From NCBI GenBank assembly GCA_015143295.1, contig CM026560.1, positions 3,846,501 through 3,910,500 of the forward strand: a DNA stretch of 64,000 nucleotides, given 5' to 3'. The position numbers were made by a program, and so were the translations under genes. Origin of the DNA: Tetracentron sinense (lineage: Eukaryota; Streptophyta; Magnoliopsida; Trochodendrales; Trochodendraceae). This document shows, piece by piece, positions 22,990-34,607 of the stretch. Position 1 is the first letter of the stretch; every line of letters starts with the position of its first letter. Below the pieces are notes generated by a model. That model searched no databases and was not told the origin of the DNA. It saw only the letters and a list, made by a program, of their open reading frames with translations.

Positions 22990-23130
22990 GACTTGCGATA
23001 GATCATAGGTGGTCTGCAATTGATCGCAGGTCATGCTATGATAGATAAAGAAATTGCAATGGGTCGCAAATAAGGCAGAGAGCCACTGGAAAGTTTTCAT
23101 TGTGTGCAATAGATCGCAATCGGCATTTTT
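22990..23130 (+). promoter_or_regulatory. GCGATAGATCGC palindrome cluster in U3 of outer Athila
   Basis: Five degenerate copies are spaced 20-50 bp apart (about 22996, 23020, 23036, 23056 and 23106). They read TGCGATAGATCATAG, TGCAATTGATCGCAG, TGCAATAGATCGCAA and similar. They end about 80 bp before the TATA box. Confidence 0.7.
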
Positions 23131-23207
23131 ACCTTGTAAAGAGAATCCAGAAAAGGGGACTTAAAGTCCTAATAGGTTTACAAACCCTAATCCGAATGCT
23201 TCCTCCT

Positions 23208-23220
23208 CTATATATAAATA
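23208..23220 (+). promoter_or_regulatory. TATA box of outer Athila LTR
   Basis: CTATATATAAATA follows a C/T-rich stretch. A conserved purine-rich block, shared with the inner LTR (gaggaagagtagctctggagatcaagg), follows about 35 bp downstream. Confidence 0.65.
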
Positions 23221-24080
23221 GAAGACTATTTGGCCATGAAGGGGATATAGAGATTTTGGGATTTGAGGAAGAGTAGCTCTGGAGATCAAGGAAGCCATGA
23301 AGATGAGTTTGACGTTTTTGTCTATAAAGACGGCGTGCTTCTCCCTCGCGATGAACAAACTTTCCATTCTAGGGTTTCGATGAAACCCTAGCCAAGCAAC
23401 TGTGTCGTTCTTTGTTTTTGTTTAGATTTCTTGTTTGTATGACATTGATTGCTTAATGAGAGGGTCGTTTTAACAACCGGATTTAAATTTGATTTCAATG
23501 AAATTTCTATCAGTCTTAGGTGTTAAGAAATTGAAATTGAACCTACTTGTGTTAATTTTCGTTAGAATTTTAATATAAGTTTTATGCAATGGTTTTAATA
23601 TATCAAGAGAATAAATTCTAAGATATTTTATGCTAAGTGAAGACGAATGATCAGACTTCCCTAGTTTAATGTATATCACTTGTACTAACCGAAGATATGA
23701 TATGCCTAAGATTTAATCTCTTGTATTTTTCTTGATCAGTTGAGAGGGGACGTGTTGTCACTCTCACTATAATGTTTGTAATTTGAGATGTTTGAATAAA
23801 ATCAAAGTAAGAGTAGTTATGAAGCTAGTGGTGGATTCAAACACCCTGGATTTTCTCAACAGATATATAATCAAAAGATCTTAGTAATTAGGTTAAATAA
23901 ATCTGATTGTTTAATTAGGGTAAAATCAATCAAATCAATTCATCTTGTTACTCATTAGTTTAGAATTAATCTTGATAAAAGACAACGAAACCAGCGCAGT
24001 CCTCAGAGATTCGACACCCTTACTAGTACTAATCTATGAAATTATTATTATAAGGAATAATTAAATTATGTAAACTACCA

Positions 24081-25123
24081 CACGCCTACTAAGGTAGGAC
24101 GCAGACGTCTAAAGTTTCTCGTCGACGATGTCATCACCAAGTTGGACTTCTTCTTGTTTCATAGCAATTACGCGACCCTTTCCTCCATTGCCTAATTTTG
24201 CCTAAGAGATGAGCAGTGCCTCTTGATGTGACCTGGCTTGCCACATTGGTAGCAAACCTCGACCTTATGGTTTTCAGTCTGATGGGACCGACTACATTGA
24301 TCACAACTTTACTGCTTAACTTCCTCCAAAGTATTACTTTTATCGAATTCTCCAATATTCCTCTTGTTGTCACTATCTCTATCTTCTTTCCTTTCCCTAG
24401 ACTTTTCTATCGGTCTCTTTCCGCTACCAGCACTTACTGTGATCATTTCTTCGGGCACTCTCTCTACCCTGAGCGCTCTATCAAGAAGTTTAGAAAACGA
24501 TGTAAATCTTTCAGCTACTAACTTCCTTTTAATAGCAGGCCTAACCCTTCCTCAAACTTTTCCACCCTCCATAGCTCATCCTCTTCGAACTTGGTTGTAA
24601 ACCTGGAGAGCTGGTTGAACCTCTGCTCATACTCGCTGACTGTCATGTTCCCCTGGGTCAGCTGTAGAAATTCCATTTGTTTCTTCTTCTTCATGGACGC
24701 AGAGAAATATCATTCGTAGAACAACTCTGTGAACTTCATCCAACTCATGGGTTTTTGACTCTCTGAGAATGTTCTCTCAACTGTGGTCCACCAATGCTAT
24801 GCCTCTCCCTCGGGCATGAAAATGGAGAACTCCAGCTTGACATCCTCTGGGCAAGACATAGCTCAAAATACTTTCTCTAAACCTTTGATCCAGTTCTCGA
24901 CCTTCAATGGATCAATCGTACCCACAAAGGCTGACGGTCCGAGCCTTTTAAACTTCTCCAATCGAGTTACATTCCCATGCTTCGGGATGGTAGCGATAGG
25001 GATACGACTACCGTTCCCATTCATATTCTGCGCCGCCTACTGCTGCTGAATTAGATTAGCCAAGGCGGCAATAGCCTCGAAGGTACCAACCACAGTATTC
25101 TCGGGTGCTCGTCGAGGTGACAT
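24081..25123 (-). pseudogene. gag of Tekay/Del-like Ty3/gypsy element, truncated
   Basis: On the minus strand an ATG at 25121-25123 opens MSPRRAPENTVVGTFEAIAA. Further on come WIKGLEKVF, WWTTVE, MSWMKFTELFYE and EYEQRFNQLSRFTTKFEEDE, the standard gag core of plant chromovirus-type elements. A CCHC knuckle, CYQCGKPGHIKRHC, lies at about 24208-24249. There are in-frame stops after IQQQ, EKVF, GEA and LFYE, and a frame change near 24520. The gene is cut off at 24081 by insertion of the outer Athila, and the rest of this element must lie left of the window. Confidence 0.9.
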
Positions 25124-25713
25124 GATTATCCTATAATTATAGAATAATGACATATTAATAATAATGAAATGAACTGAAATGCACAAAGAGTTTGGTATCC
25201 AAAAAAAGGATTTCATTCATTTCATTTCTAATATATACAATAATCACAGTACATCAAAATATACCAACACATCACAACGCTGTATATATACATACACCAA
25301 AAAGTGAACCGAGTGACAAAAAGACCGGATATGACATCTCCTATACTCCCAAAATAATATAGATGCCCTACGGTCTGCCCTCGCTCTTTGTACTAAAACA
25401 TAATATCTACACCTCAGTAGAGGTGGGCAGACTGCTTCCAGCTTCCGCCTAGGCTGATGTGTCCTCTAAACTCAAATCTTTCATCCTATTTGCCAACTTC
25501 TTCTTGGCTTGCCTAGTGGGAGTACGATACATCCTCGACATCTCTGCACATACACACAATTTCCAAATCACTATCTGATTTTGAAACAGGTGATACACAA
25601 CAATACTCTTACTACAAAACTAGGCAACACTACGCTCTAGGAATCGATCCTAAAGTTTTTTTTCCTAGATCTGATTTGTATGATGGTTATTACTCTTGAG
25701 CTCTGATATTAAC
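25124..25713 (-). other. Leader and iMet primer site of Tekay-like element
   Basis: This is the non-coding leader. At 25699-25713 the minus strand reads GTTAATATCAGAGCTC, a decayed form of the initiator-Met primer site TGGTATCAGAGC, directly after the LTR end. Confidence 0.7.
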
Positions 25714-26479
25714 TGTGACGCCCTGAATCCACACCATAAGAAATCAAGTTCTAAGACGAGCGCCCGGTCGTTATAACCACGCAAGCGGAAGACTTTACCT
25801 GTGAAAATGCGGGAATTTAAAACATTTATTAGATGCTACGATAAGCAAATAACACTGGTCATCACAATAGCCATCAACACAAACCCAAATACCTGCATTA
25901 ATTACATTAAGTATGTTTTAAAAAAATAGACACCGAGTCTAGTCTATACAATCTCCAAAAAGTCCAATAGAATAACCCACCTACTACTCAACAACTCCGT
26001 GATCTGCTGACATAAAACGTCAATGAGCAATGAAGCCCAATAAAATCCACAAACTATCTAGACTATTTTCCACATAATAACATCTATCAATAAAGATCTA
26101 GTATCACAGTTCGATTCTCATATCATCATAATACACAGAATAATATCATAATTTGTGACCCGAGGTCACTCTGGGCTATTTCACCCTATTTCGAGGTCCC
26201 CAACCTATAATTGTCAAGTTCAACCACTCCTCGTCCACAACCAGGTTACCATTCTAAATAACCATTCCTACTCTATCCTTGAGTCCTCAGACTCAATCGA
26301 CTAGGCCTTCGCCCATGTACAACCTTTACCCTCGAGTCCGTATACTCAACTATTAATCAACCAGGCCTTCGCCTATTGGAACCATACCTTAAGTTCTTAG
26401 ACTCAATACAACCTTGAGTTTATAGACTCAATACATAATCCAGGCCTTCACCCAAAAGAACTAAAACAAATCATCTGTT

Positions 26480-27225
26480 CTCTCATGACCTAGTCAAAGA
26501 GAATCTATGGATAACACTCCACCCACTCCTGACTATCAGTCACTGAGGACTACACAATACCACTACTCCATACCTAACCAAAGAGGATCTATGGATAACA
26601 CTCCACCCACTCCCGACAATCAGTCACATACCTAGTCAAAGAGGATCCATGGATATCATTTCACCCACTCCCGACTATCTGTCACGTACCTCGCCAAAGA
26701 GGATCTATGGATATTATTCCACTCACATCTGACTATCAGTCATGGACGACTATGCAAAACCACCCCTCCTGACCTAGTCAAATAGGATCTACGGATATTA
26801 CTCCACCCACTCCTGACTATCAGTCACATAGGACTAAATAACATCACCACTTCTGACCTAGTGAAAGAGGATCTATGGATATTATTACACCCACTCTCGA
26901 CTATCAGTCACAGAGGACTAAACATCATCACCACTCCTGACCTAGTCAAAGAGGATCTATGGATATTACTTCACCTACTCCCGACTATCAGTCATGGAGG
27001 ACTAAACAACATCACCACTCCTGACCTAATCAAAGAAGATTTATAGATATTACTCCACCCACTGCCGACTATCAGTTATGGAAGACTAAACAACATCATC
27101 ACTCTTGACCTAGTCAAAGACGATCTATGGATATTATTACACCCATTCCCGGCTATCAGTCACAAAGGAACCTCGGCTCTTTACAGACACCGCCTCTCTA
27201 GACCTAGTCAAAGAGGGACCACAAA
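26480..27225. repeat. Tandem array of about 86-bp units in Tekay-like LTR
   Basis: About nine to ten units share the core 'cctagtcaaagaggatctatggat', then 'cacccactcccgactatcagtcac' type sequence and a variable 'ggactaaacaacatcaccactcc' spacer. The first units lack part of the spacer and are about 62 bp long. Shorter repeats based on 'caggccttcgccc' precede the array at about 26300-26460. Confidence 0.85.
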
Positions 27226-27489
27226 TAGCAGTTAACACATCTTAGGTTTTCTAACCGTGAGAAATCCCCAATTAATCCATGCCTCGCTTGATTAATTAAA
27301 TACGTTAGGCCTCACGCTCGTGGACCAGGACCAAATCCGAAAGCACACCCTGTTCCGATGTAGAACAGTCCCAGGCCAATAGACCCTTCCTTTACCTTAA
27401 AGCAAGCATTACACACATTCATCATACAAAGACGACTTCACAACACACAGGGGAGCCAACCTAGACTTCCCAAAAAAATCTGACTTACC

Positions 27490-27615
27490 CACGATCAATC
27501 GCTCTCCCAGGATGATCAATCGCAACCAGGTCCAGGATAATTCAGAACCTTGTGCGTGTCTGCAATCGATCGCAACATCGATCGCATGCCTTCTGCATGT
27601 CTACGATTGATCGTA
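27490..27615 (-). repeat. GATCGATCGC motifs in Tekay-like LTR
   Basis: Copies lie at about 27490, 27510, 27561-27574 (TGCAATCGATCGCA), 27576-27588 and 27602-27615. They are the same motif as in the Athila LTR and the solo LTR at 58339-60890. Confidence 0.65.
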
Positions 27616-28224
27616 CAACCAATTTTAGAGCTTTTCAGCCCAAAATAGAGGTCTACACTCCTTTTGCCATTCTCATACATAATATCACCTTCATCTCTCT
27701 TTAAGGCAGGTGTTTGACCCTTTTTCTTACACACAACAATACATGTGAGCCAAAATTTTGAGCTGACAAGCCCGAAATTGAGGGCTACCTCCCTCTTGCT
27801 CAATTTCTATACATTCCCAACTCTTCATACCCGTTCTACAGGTCTTCGACCCTCTTCATCCATCCCAACATCATCCACAACATTCCATAAACCAAAAATT
27901 GCTTAATAAAGGGGAAAAAGGAGAGAGAGAAAGGGATTTTACCCACTACGCGTAGAATCGAGGCTCCAGATGTTAAAATGGACGTCGCTAATGCGCTTAG
28001 AAGGCTGTCTTTGTCCTCTCTCTACACTCAAATTGAAGCATCGGGGAAAGAAATGAACATCGCCAACGAGTCAGGAGCGTCAAAAAACCCCAAGTTGAAC
28101 TTCCCTTTCCTTTCTCTCTCTTCTTTTCTCTCTCTCCTCTTTCTCTCTCTAATTTCTCTCTCTAGAAAGCAAAGGGGCAAAGCTATGGCTCTTTGAAACT
28201 GTCATCATAATGAGGGGTGCCCCT

Positions 28225-28277
28225 CCTTTTGTAGGCAAGGCCTCGCCTAGGTGGCGAGGCCATGTGCTTAGCACATG
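28225..28277 (-). promoter_or_regulatory. Hairpin pair next to TATA-like box, Tekay-like LTR
   Basis: GGCCTCGCC (28239-28247) pairs perfectly with GGCGAGGCC (28253-28261). CATGTGC (28261-28267) pairs with GCACATG (28271-28277). On the minus strand both lie just upstream of TACAAAAGG (28225-28233), a plausible TATA element. Confidence 0.6.
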
Positions 28278-29283
28278 TGGCACTTTGACCACATTGACCA
28301 ATTTGACAGTTTTCCGATTTTTAGCACGAGCATAGCCCCCGTAAACCTACTAAATGACGTGCTACAAACTCAAAACGACAGGTGGCCGAACTCAGGGCCG
28401 TCTAACACTCACTGTGCGAATTTTAAGGTAAAATATTGAATTTTGATATTAAAAAGTAAGTTCGGAAGAAAACTGCAAAACCCACAAATTTCCTGATTTA
28501 GGACACAAAACATTCTACAGTTTCATTGTTTGAGATGATGAATAGCCGAGACAACAGACAGTCGTCCATACAGTTAGTCGACACCCAGTGGTGCGAGTTT
28601 CACAGATTTCTATTAGAAAACTCAGTAAATATTAAGCACCGATTGAATCTCAAAAACCGTGGATTTTCTGGTTTTCTTACCTATAGGACACTCGGGGTCT
28701 CGTGAATCGATACGCGATAGATCCGGCATGATAGGTAATCGTTCGGATAGCCGACCTGCACGCTATGTATGACTTTCGAGGAAAAATACTGAATTTTATC
28801 AGTACATACCCAGTCCCACACAAAAATCCCAGATCCCACTAAATTATCAAACACTGGACCAGAGGTAGTTACCCCTAGTCAAATCTATCCCAGTTAAGGA
28901 CCAATAAATCTAAAATTTTATTATATATAATTCCGTATCATTACACAAACTGTTATTTTCGATAGGTACACCATTTGATATCTGTACCCTCAGGATAGGA
29001 CCATGGGTCGAGGAGAAGCACGTGGCAGAGGATCCTACTTTGGGTCATCTGGTGAAGAAGAGGGTCTTGGATAGGCGGACCTATTATTGTTTTGAGAGAT
29101 GAGAGGGAGAGATATGTATATTTTGACTAAGTGGAAATGTCCACTTTGATTAGCTACATTTGTAACCACTTAGAATACAGTTATGAATGGAAGAAATTTT
29201 TAGGTTCACCTTTTAGTGTGCTTTCTATGCTCTTTCACGAGCCAAAGTCTCATTTTTCATAGGTGAGATTTTGGGTCGCAACA

Positions 29284-30325
29284 ATAGGTGATCAATCTTC
29301 ATCACCTCCTCACTCAAACTCCAAGACCTCTCTACAAGGATCTCAATTTACCTTTGGAGGTTTTCTTGAGCAGTTTGCCTTTGGTTCATTGAACCTTGGC
29401 ATCCTATTTCTCCTAAAGGTAGGACATTTTGGTCTTGTGTGACCCTTCACCCCACATTAGAAAAAAGTGGGAACAAAATGAGAGGAATGATTCCTCTTTG
29501 CAGAAAATTGGGTTCTCTCAGGAGCTGGGATGGTCCTTATCAAGAAGAAGCTTGAGCTTGTGCCCATTCCTAATGATGTAGACATTCCATCTTCTTCTCA
29601 AGCCCCTCAAAATCAGCAACCTCAAAGTGAGTAGCCTCAGGAGCAACCTTAACCCAAGGCTGAAAAGGCTCCTCAAGAACAACCAGCTGTGATTTCTTCT
29701 TCTGATTCATTTGACCCCTCTAAAGACATCGCCAAAGCTTTCAAACCCAAGAAGCTAACTTCCAAGCATGACAGGCCAACCAAAAGGCAAAGGATTTGAT
29801 GAAGACTTTTCTTTTTTCTCGACTAATTTTGACTTTTTATTTTTGTGGATGTAATGACTGCACCATCATGAAATCTTTTTTATATATATGACATTCCATT
29901 TTTTTTCAATCATGAGTTATCTACTTTCTTTTCCGTTTTATATCTTTTTTTATGATGCCAAGGGGGAGAAAATATGAATGCTATGAGTGTGAATGATAAA
30001 ATGTGAATACTATGATAGTGAATAATATGATCTATGTTCTTTGTGGAATTTCTCTTGGTTCAAACTTATGTGGTTTAACAATTATAACTGAAAATCATGT
30101 ACATGGAACTTCTCTTGATTCCATAGTATAAAACTAAATTTTTTTTTGGTTGATTCTTGAATGATCTTAGAAAATGCTCTAAACTTCATTATGATCTGAA
30201 ATTTTGTCTAAATAATGCATATGTTGAGGGGGAGCTATCCTATTAAATTATTAGAATACATATACTAAGGGGGAGCTCAACCCAAGTCATTCACATTATT
30301 ATGTCATCATCAAAAAGAAGGAGAT
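29284..30325 (+). mobile_element. 3' internal end of a SIRE/Maximus-like copia element (A)
   Basis: Right of the Tekay-like LTR, remains of a proline/glutamine-rich env-like C-terminus can be read (blocks like SSSQAPQNQQPQ, then a lysine-rich end PTKRQR before a stop at about 29800). They are followed by several GGGGGAG tracts (29964, 30231, 30270) typical of SIRE-type 3' regions. 'atgtcatcatcaaaaagaagg' (30301-30321) precedes the LTR at 30326 and is the likely polypurine tract. Confidence 0.75.
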
Positions 30326-32163
30326 TGTCAGCCTCAATGTTACAACTCTAAGTACCCTCAATAGTTTTGATGATAACACAATAATGAAATGAACTTTATG
30401 TTACTAATTCTTCCATTTAGAATGTGAAATTTCAGAGAAAAAGAGTATTAAGATTATTTTTGAAGTCATGAAGAATTGAAGAGATCAATCATTCAAAGAC
30501 ATCAAGGTCAAAGTCCAAGTACTAGTCATTCACAAGAAAAAGCTTCAAGAGCTCAAGACAATTCATGAAGATCCATCAAAAGTAAAGCTCCTCAAATAAA
30601 GAAAGAAGATCATCACTCAATGAAGACCAGTGCCTTAGTCAAAAGAATGTCTAGGACCTTGTAAAGTCCTCAAGACATTGGAAAAGATTGCTCAAAGTTT
30701 ACCTAGATAGACCCCAGGAAACTTAGTATAATTTGGACATCAATCTAAGGCCCTAGAAATGATTAAAATAATGTTCTTTTGAATGCCTAAGGGTCCTAGC
30801 ATGATTCCCATCAAATTGATCTCATTAAGATGAGTTTACTGAAAAAATTCAGTAGACTCGTCGACGAGTGCAAGAGACTCGTCGACGAGTGAAGAACAGA
30901 AAATTCTCAATTGCTTCCGTTCCCACTCGACTCAGGCTTGATTTTCACTCACTCATCAACGAGTGCCTGCGGGAAAATCGTGTAATGGCTAGTCCGCATT
31001 TATTGTGACCCCCAACGGCCATATTGATTGTTCAACTACAAATAGAGATGATTTATGAACAAAACAATATATTCCAAGTGATTCAAACATTATTCTATCA
31101 TTCATAAATCACTCACAACCTTCAAGCAATCAATACTCTGTTTTTGCATTGAATACTTTGAATCCCAATCTCTTACTCTTTGAGCATTCAATTCCAATCA
31201 ATCTTGAGTGATTGTAAGCTTTGTTTTCCATTCTTATCTAGCTCAATTAGGAGCTTTCAAATTCGGTTTTCAAATCCTATCAATTTCTGTAAAAGCTGAA
31301 AGTCAAGAATCAAGGATTCTTGCAACATTTAAGAAGAGTCTTTTTATACCCAAGAGAAGGTTTCTCTTGAAGAGGTTATTCCTTAGCCTGCTAAAAGGAT
31401 TGTAAAAGGTTATTCCTGAGCCTACAAAAGGATTGTAAAGGCTTACTCTCTGCCTGTAAAGAAGAATGCGATTATTGGAATCGTGGAAAATCCTTAAAGT
31501 GGGAAGCTTAAAGGCGAGGACGTAGGCAAGTTGCTGAACCCTGATAATACATCTTGTGTCTGGTATCTCTGACTCTCTCTCTATCTTTTTATATCAGATT
31601 AATTGTTGATAGTAGTAGTAACTAATTTTTAAATTCTGTAAAAATTACTTAGCTTAAAATTTTAAATTGTCATAGACTCTATTCACTCCCTCTAAGGTCC
31701 ATTATCTGGGCAATAGTTGGTTGTCATGAACCAAAGCTGTTGAGGATGGAGATCGATCTTGGAGATCATGATTGGAAACTTTGAGAAGAGTTAGCCGGTG
31801 AGGAACCCGAAGCTACTGTGGTAGGGATCGAACGTTGGTTTGTGGACTTCAAGATGAGGAATCTATACCGAGGAACAGTGTGTGGTATCCAGTTGGGTAA
31901 GATTCAAGTCTTGTACTTGATAACAATTCTCTTAATAGATTTTGAACTGGACTAGGTACCGTGGTTTTTTCCCAGAAGGGTTTTCTATGCAAAAATCTCT
32001 TGTGTGGTGGATTGCTTGTATTCTATATTTTCCACACCTGATTGTTGCTTTGTTTATCGTAACTCTGATTAATTATTGGTTAAAATTAAAATTGGTAGAC
32101 ATTACAAGGAAGACCTATTCACCCCCCTCTAGGTCAAAGGAATCACTGAATAGAGATATTTCA
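30326..32163 (+). mobile_element. LTR of SIRE/Maximus-like element A
   Basis: It starts TGTCAGCCTCAATG after a polypurine-like tract and ends ATATTTCA directly before a primer site. The right half (from about 31735) matches the LTR at 38393-39592, including 'tcgaacgttggtttgtgg' type sequence and the terminal 'ttcacccccctctaggtc'. The left half does not match. It is flanked by internal sequence on both sides, so it is shared by two elements or is a recombination product. Confidence 0.88.
30837..30964 (+). promoter_or_regulatory. ACTCGTCGACGAGT palindromes in U3 of LTR A
   Basis: Two perfect 14-bp copies lie at 30856-30869 and 30877-30890. A third, with two C/G-to-A/T changes, lies at 30951-30964. 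A hairpin with arms TACTGAA/TTCAGTA (about 30838-30854) precedes them. A TATA-like element (TACAAATAGA, about 31037) follows 70 bp later. Confidence 0.75.
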
Positions 32164-32181
32164 ATTGGTATTAGAGCGGGT
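32164..32181 (+). other. Primer binding site, iMet type (SIRE-like)
   Basis: ATTGGTATTAGAGCGGGT directly follows the LTR end and differs by one transition from the usual ATTGGTATCAGAGC. Confidence 0.85.
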
Positions 32182-32234
32182 TCACCTACAAGGTTAAACC
32201 CTTAAGAGTGATCTTGCCTAAAAATCCTTGATCA

Positions 32235-34607
32235 ATGACTATTCTAAGAAAGCGTGGTTCAATCTATCGTCCCCCACTGTTTAATGGGAATAACTATGCA
32301 TATTGGAAATCTTGAATAAGAGCCTTTCTTAAATCTATAGACGACAGAATTTGGATGACCATTCAGAATGGGTGGACTACGCCCATGAATATTCTCTGTG
32401 AAGTAACCGTCACTAAGGACTTCAAAGACTGGACTAGAGATGAGCTTGAGAATAGTGGGTGAACACCAAAGGTCTCAATGCAATCTTTAATGCAGTGACA
32501 ACTGAGGAATTCCAACGAATTTCTTCATGTGAAACAATAAAGGAAGCATAAGATATTCTTGAGATTACCAATGAGGGTACCACTATAGTTAAGATCTCAA
32601 AGCTCCAGATGCTCATCACTAAATTTGAAATGTTAAAAATGGAAGACAATGACAATTTTGATGAATTTTATGCTAAACTGAGTGACATTGTTAATTCTAA
32701 TTTCAATTTAGGTGAAAATTTTAATGAGTCTAAAATTGTGAGAAAAATCCTTAGATGTCTACCTAAGAGATTCCAATCTAAGGTCACTACCATAGAGGAA
32801 AGCAAGAATGTTGATGCCCTCAAGAATGAGGAATTGGTAGGGTCTTTTCAAACCTACGAACTCAACCTTCGACCATCGAAGAAAAATGAATCTTTAGCCT
32901 TGAAAACAATCTAAGAAACTTTGGATGAAGATGACAGTGACTCTGAATTGGGAGAAAATAAATTGGCTTTATTTATTAAGAAATTTTAATTTTTTTTTAA
33001 AACGAATAAGAGATTTAATCCTAGGCAATGAAGAAAATCTTTTAAAAAGCCAATGTCAAAACCTTGGAAAAATAAGAAAACTTTTAAAGGTGATGAAAAG
33101 AAATCTCGTGGCATTCAATGCTATGAATGCAAAGGATATGGTCATATCTTACTTAAATGCCCTAACAATCAGAAAAGTAAGGGAAAAGTGATGAATGCCA
33201 CATGTGATGATAGTGAAGCCGAAAGTGAACAATCTGACAAATCTTCTTCAAGTAGAGAATCTACTAATCATATGACTTTTACTGTATCCCTATCTGAGAT
33301 TTTTGAGTCTCCCTCCTTGATTGATGAGAAGGAAAAAAGTGATGATGGTCATGAGACCGAGAGTAGTGAAGATAATGAGAAGAGTCAAAGTGACTCTGAA
33401 TTTGATGAAGATATGGATTCAGCTTATGAAAAGTTGTATTCGGAAAGCCTCAAGCTGAAAGAAAGCAAAAATCTCTTTGAAAAAAAAAATTAAAAATAGT
33501 CAAACTTGAAATAGATGATTGCAAGCTAAAAGCAGAAGGGAAGAGTACTCTAGTCTCTCAGCTTGAACGTGAAAAGGCTGATCTCGTGGTTAAAATGGAG
33601 TGTCTTGGGGAAGAAAATGTTGCACTAACTAAATTGTTCGAAGTTCTTGAAAAAGACACTTTTGGGAATGGAACTAAAGAGTCAAAGACTCTTGTTTCAG
33701 AATTGGAAAGTGAGAGAGATAACCTTATTGAGAAGGTTAGGTTTCTGGAAAATGAATTTATGAAGATTCTCAAAGTTAAGAATGGGTTAGCTAAGAAATT
33801 AACCAAATTTGAGAAAGAAGCTGGACTAGTTAGCAATTATCAAATCTTAGATGGATTGACTAGGATGCAGGTCAGTAGTAAATATGACCGACATAGGACA
33901 TACAAATAGACCACCAGTTCCCATGGATGTTGGTACTATAACCACTTCTACTTTTGAGCCAATTCATGCTAATCCAAGTTGTGATGATCCTTCTACCTCA
34001 GGCTCTAATGATAGGATTCAGAATCTCATGCTCAACCTAATAGGAATGCAAATCGTTCCCCATTATTTCAAACCTCGGTAGTCACTGGTTGTGGTAAGGA
34101 TTATGTTCCTATTGAAGTTGAGAGGACTCATGTTCATCCTTCAACTGGTAGGTTTCCTCCTCCTAGATTCATTCCCACATGTTTTCAGTGTGGATTGAAA
34201 GGTCACACCAGACCAAATTGCCCAGCTTTTAGGATAAATCCCCGAAATGGTTCATGAAACCAACATAAAATCAAGGGAATCTCCAAAGGAAAATTCAAGC
34301 CTTAGTTGAGAAGTCTAGAAGTCTGAGCGAAGAAGTGATGAAAATTGCTCAACTCTCTGGCACTAGATATGGTTTGGACACTTCTTATGCTCATGGAACC
34401 AAAATGCTAGGGCTCCACAAAGGAGAAGGAAAAATAGAAAATACTAAGAAGAAGAAGGTCAATCCTACATCTTCACATGCAATGGATAAAGACCAAAGGG
34501 TCAATGAAAAGCTAAAATCCATCTATGTAAGAAAAGATGACCTTAGATGCTTTGCCTCTCGTACCTCCTTGAAAATCAAAAATCGTATCATGTGTGAGGT
34601 TGAGTGA
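32235..34607 (+). pseudogene. gag of SIRE/Maximus-like copia element
   Basis: An ATG at 32235 opens MTILRKRGSIYRPPLFNGN, then NYAYWKS and a stop. The frame continues with FLKSIDDRIW. 32609-32914 reads FDEFYAKLSDIVNSNFNLGE and IVRKILRCLPKRFQ, the core of SIRE-type gag. The first CCHC knuckle, CYECKGYGHILLKC, lies at about 33119-33160, followed by an acidic serine-rich stretch and a coiled-coil-like region (33580-33890). A second knuckle, CFQCGLKGHTRPNC, lies at about 34186-34227. Stops at 32311, 32460, 32912 and 33491, with frame changes, show decay. No protease, integrase or reverse transcriptase follows. Confidence 0.88.

Larger units (their letters stand above)
22771..24080 (+). mobile_element. 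3' LTR of outer Athila element
   Basis: It starts TGATTGGTGC after the polypurine-like tract and ends at CCA (24080). Its right half matches 1-48 plus 2543-2878. It is related to, but clearly diverged from, the inner Athila LTRs. To its right the sequence switches at once to an opposite-strand gag gene. Confidence 0.92.
25714..29283 (-). mobile_element. 5' LTR of Tekay-like element
   Basis: Read on the minus strand it starts TGTTGCGACCC (29283 leftward) and ends GGGCGTCACA (25714). That gives a 3570-bp LTR with imperfect terminal inverted repeats. Primer site and gag follow in the same orientation. It holds an array of about 86-bp repeats, GATCGATCGC motifs, and a likely promoter near 28225. 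A C/T-rich tract spans 28107-28164. A small open frame on the plus strand at 29003 (MGRGEARGRG...) has no support. Confidence 0.83.

Noticed and set aside
26480..27225. CRISPR array
   Set aside because: Repeats are long, diverged and without unique equal-sized spacers; the context is a plant LTR.
29003..29074. Short glycine/arginine-rich peptide gene on the plus strand
   Set aside because: It lies inside the minus-strand Tekay-like LTR and has no second line of support.
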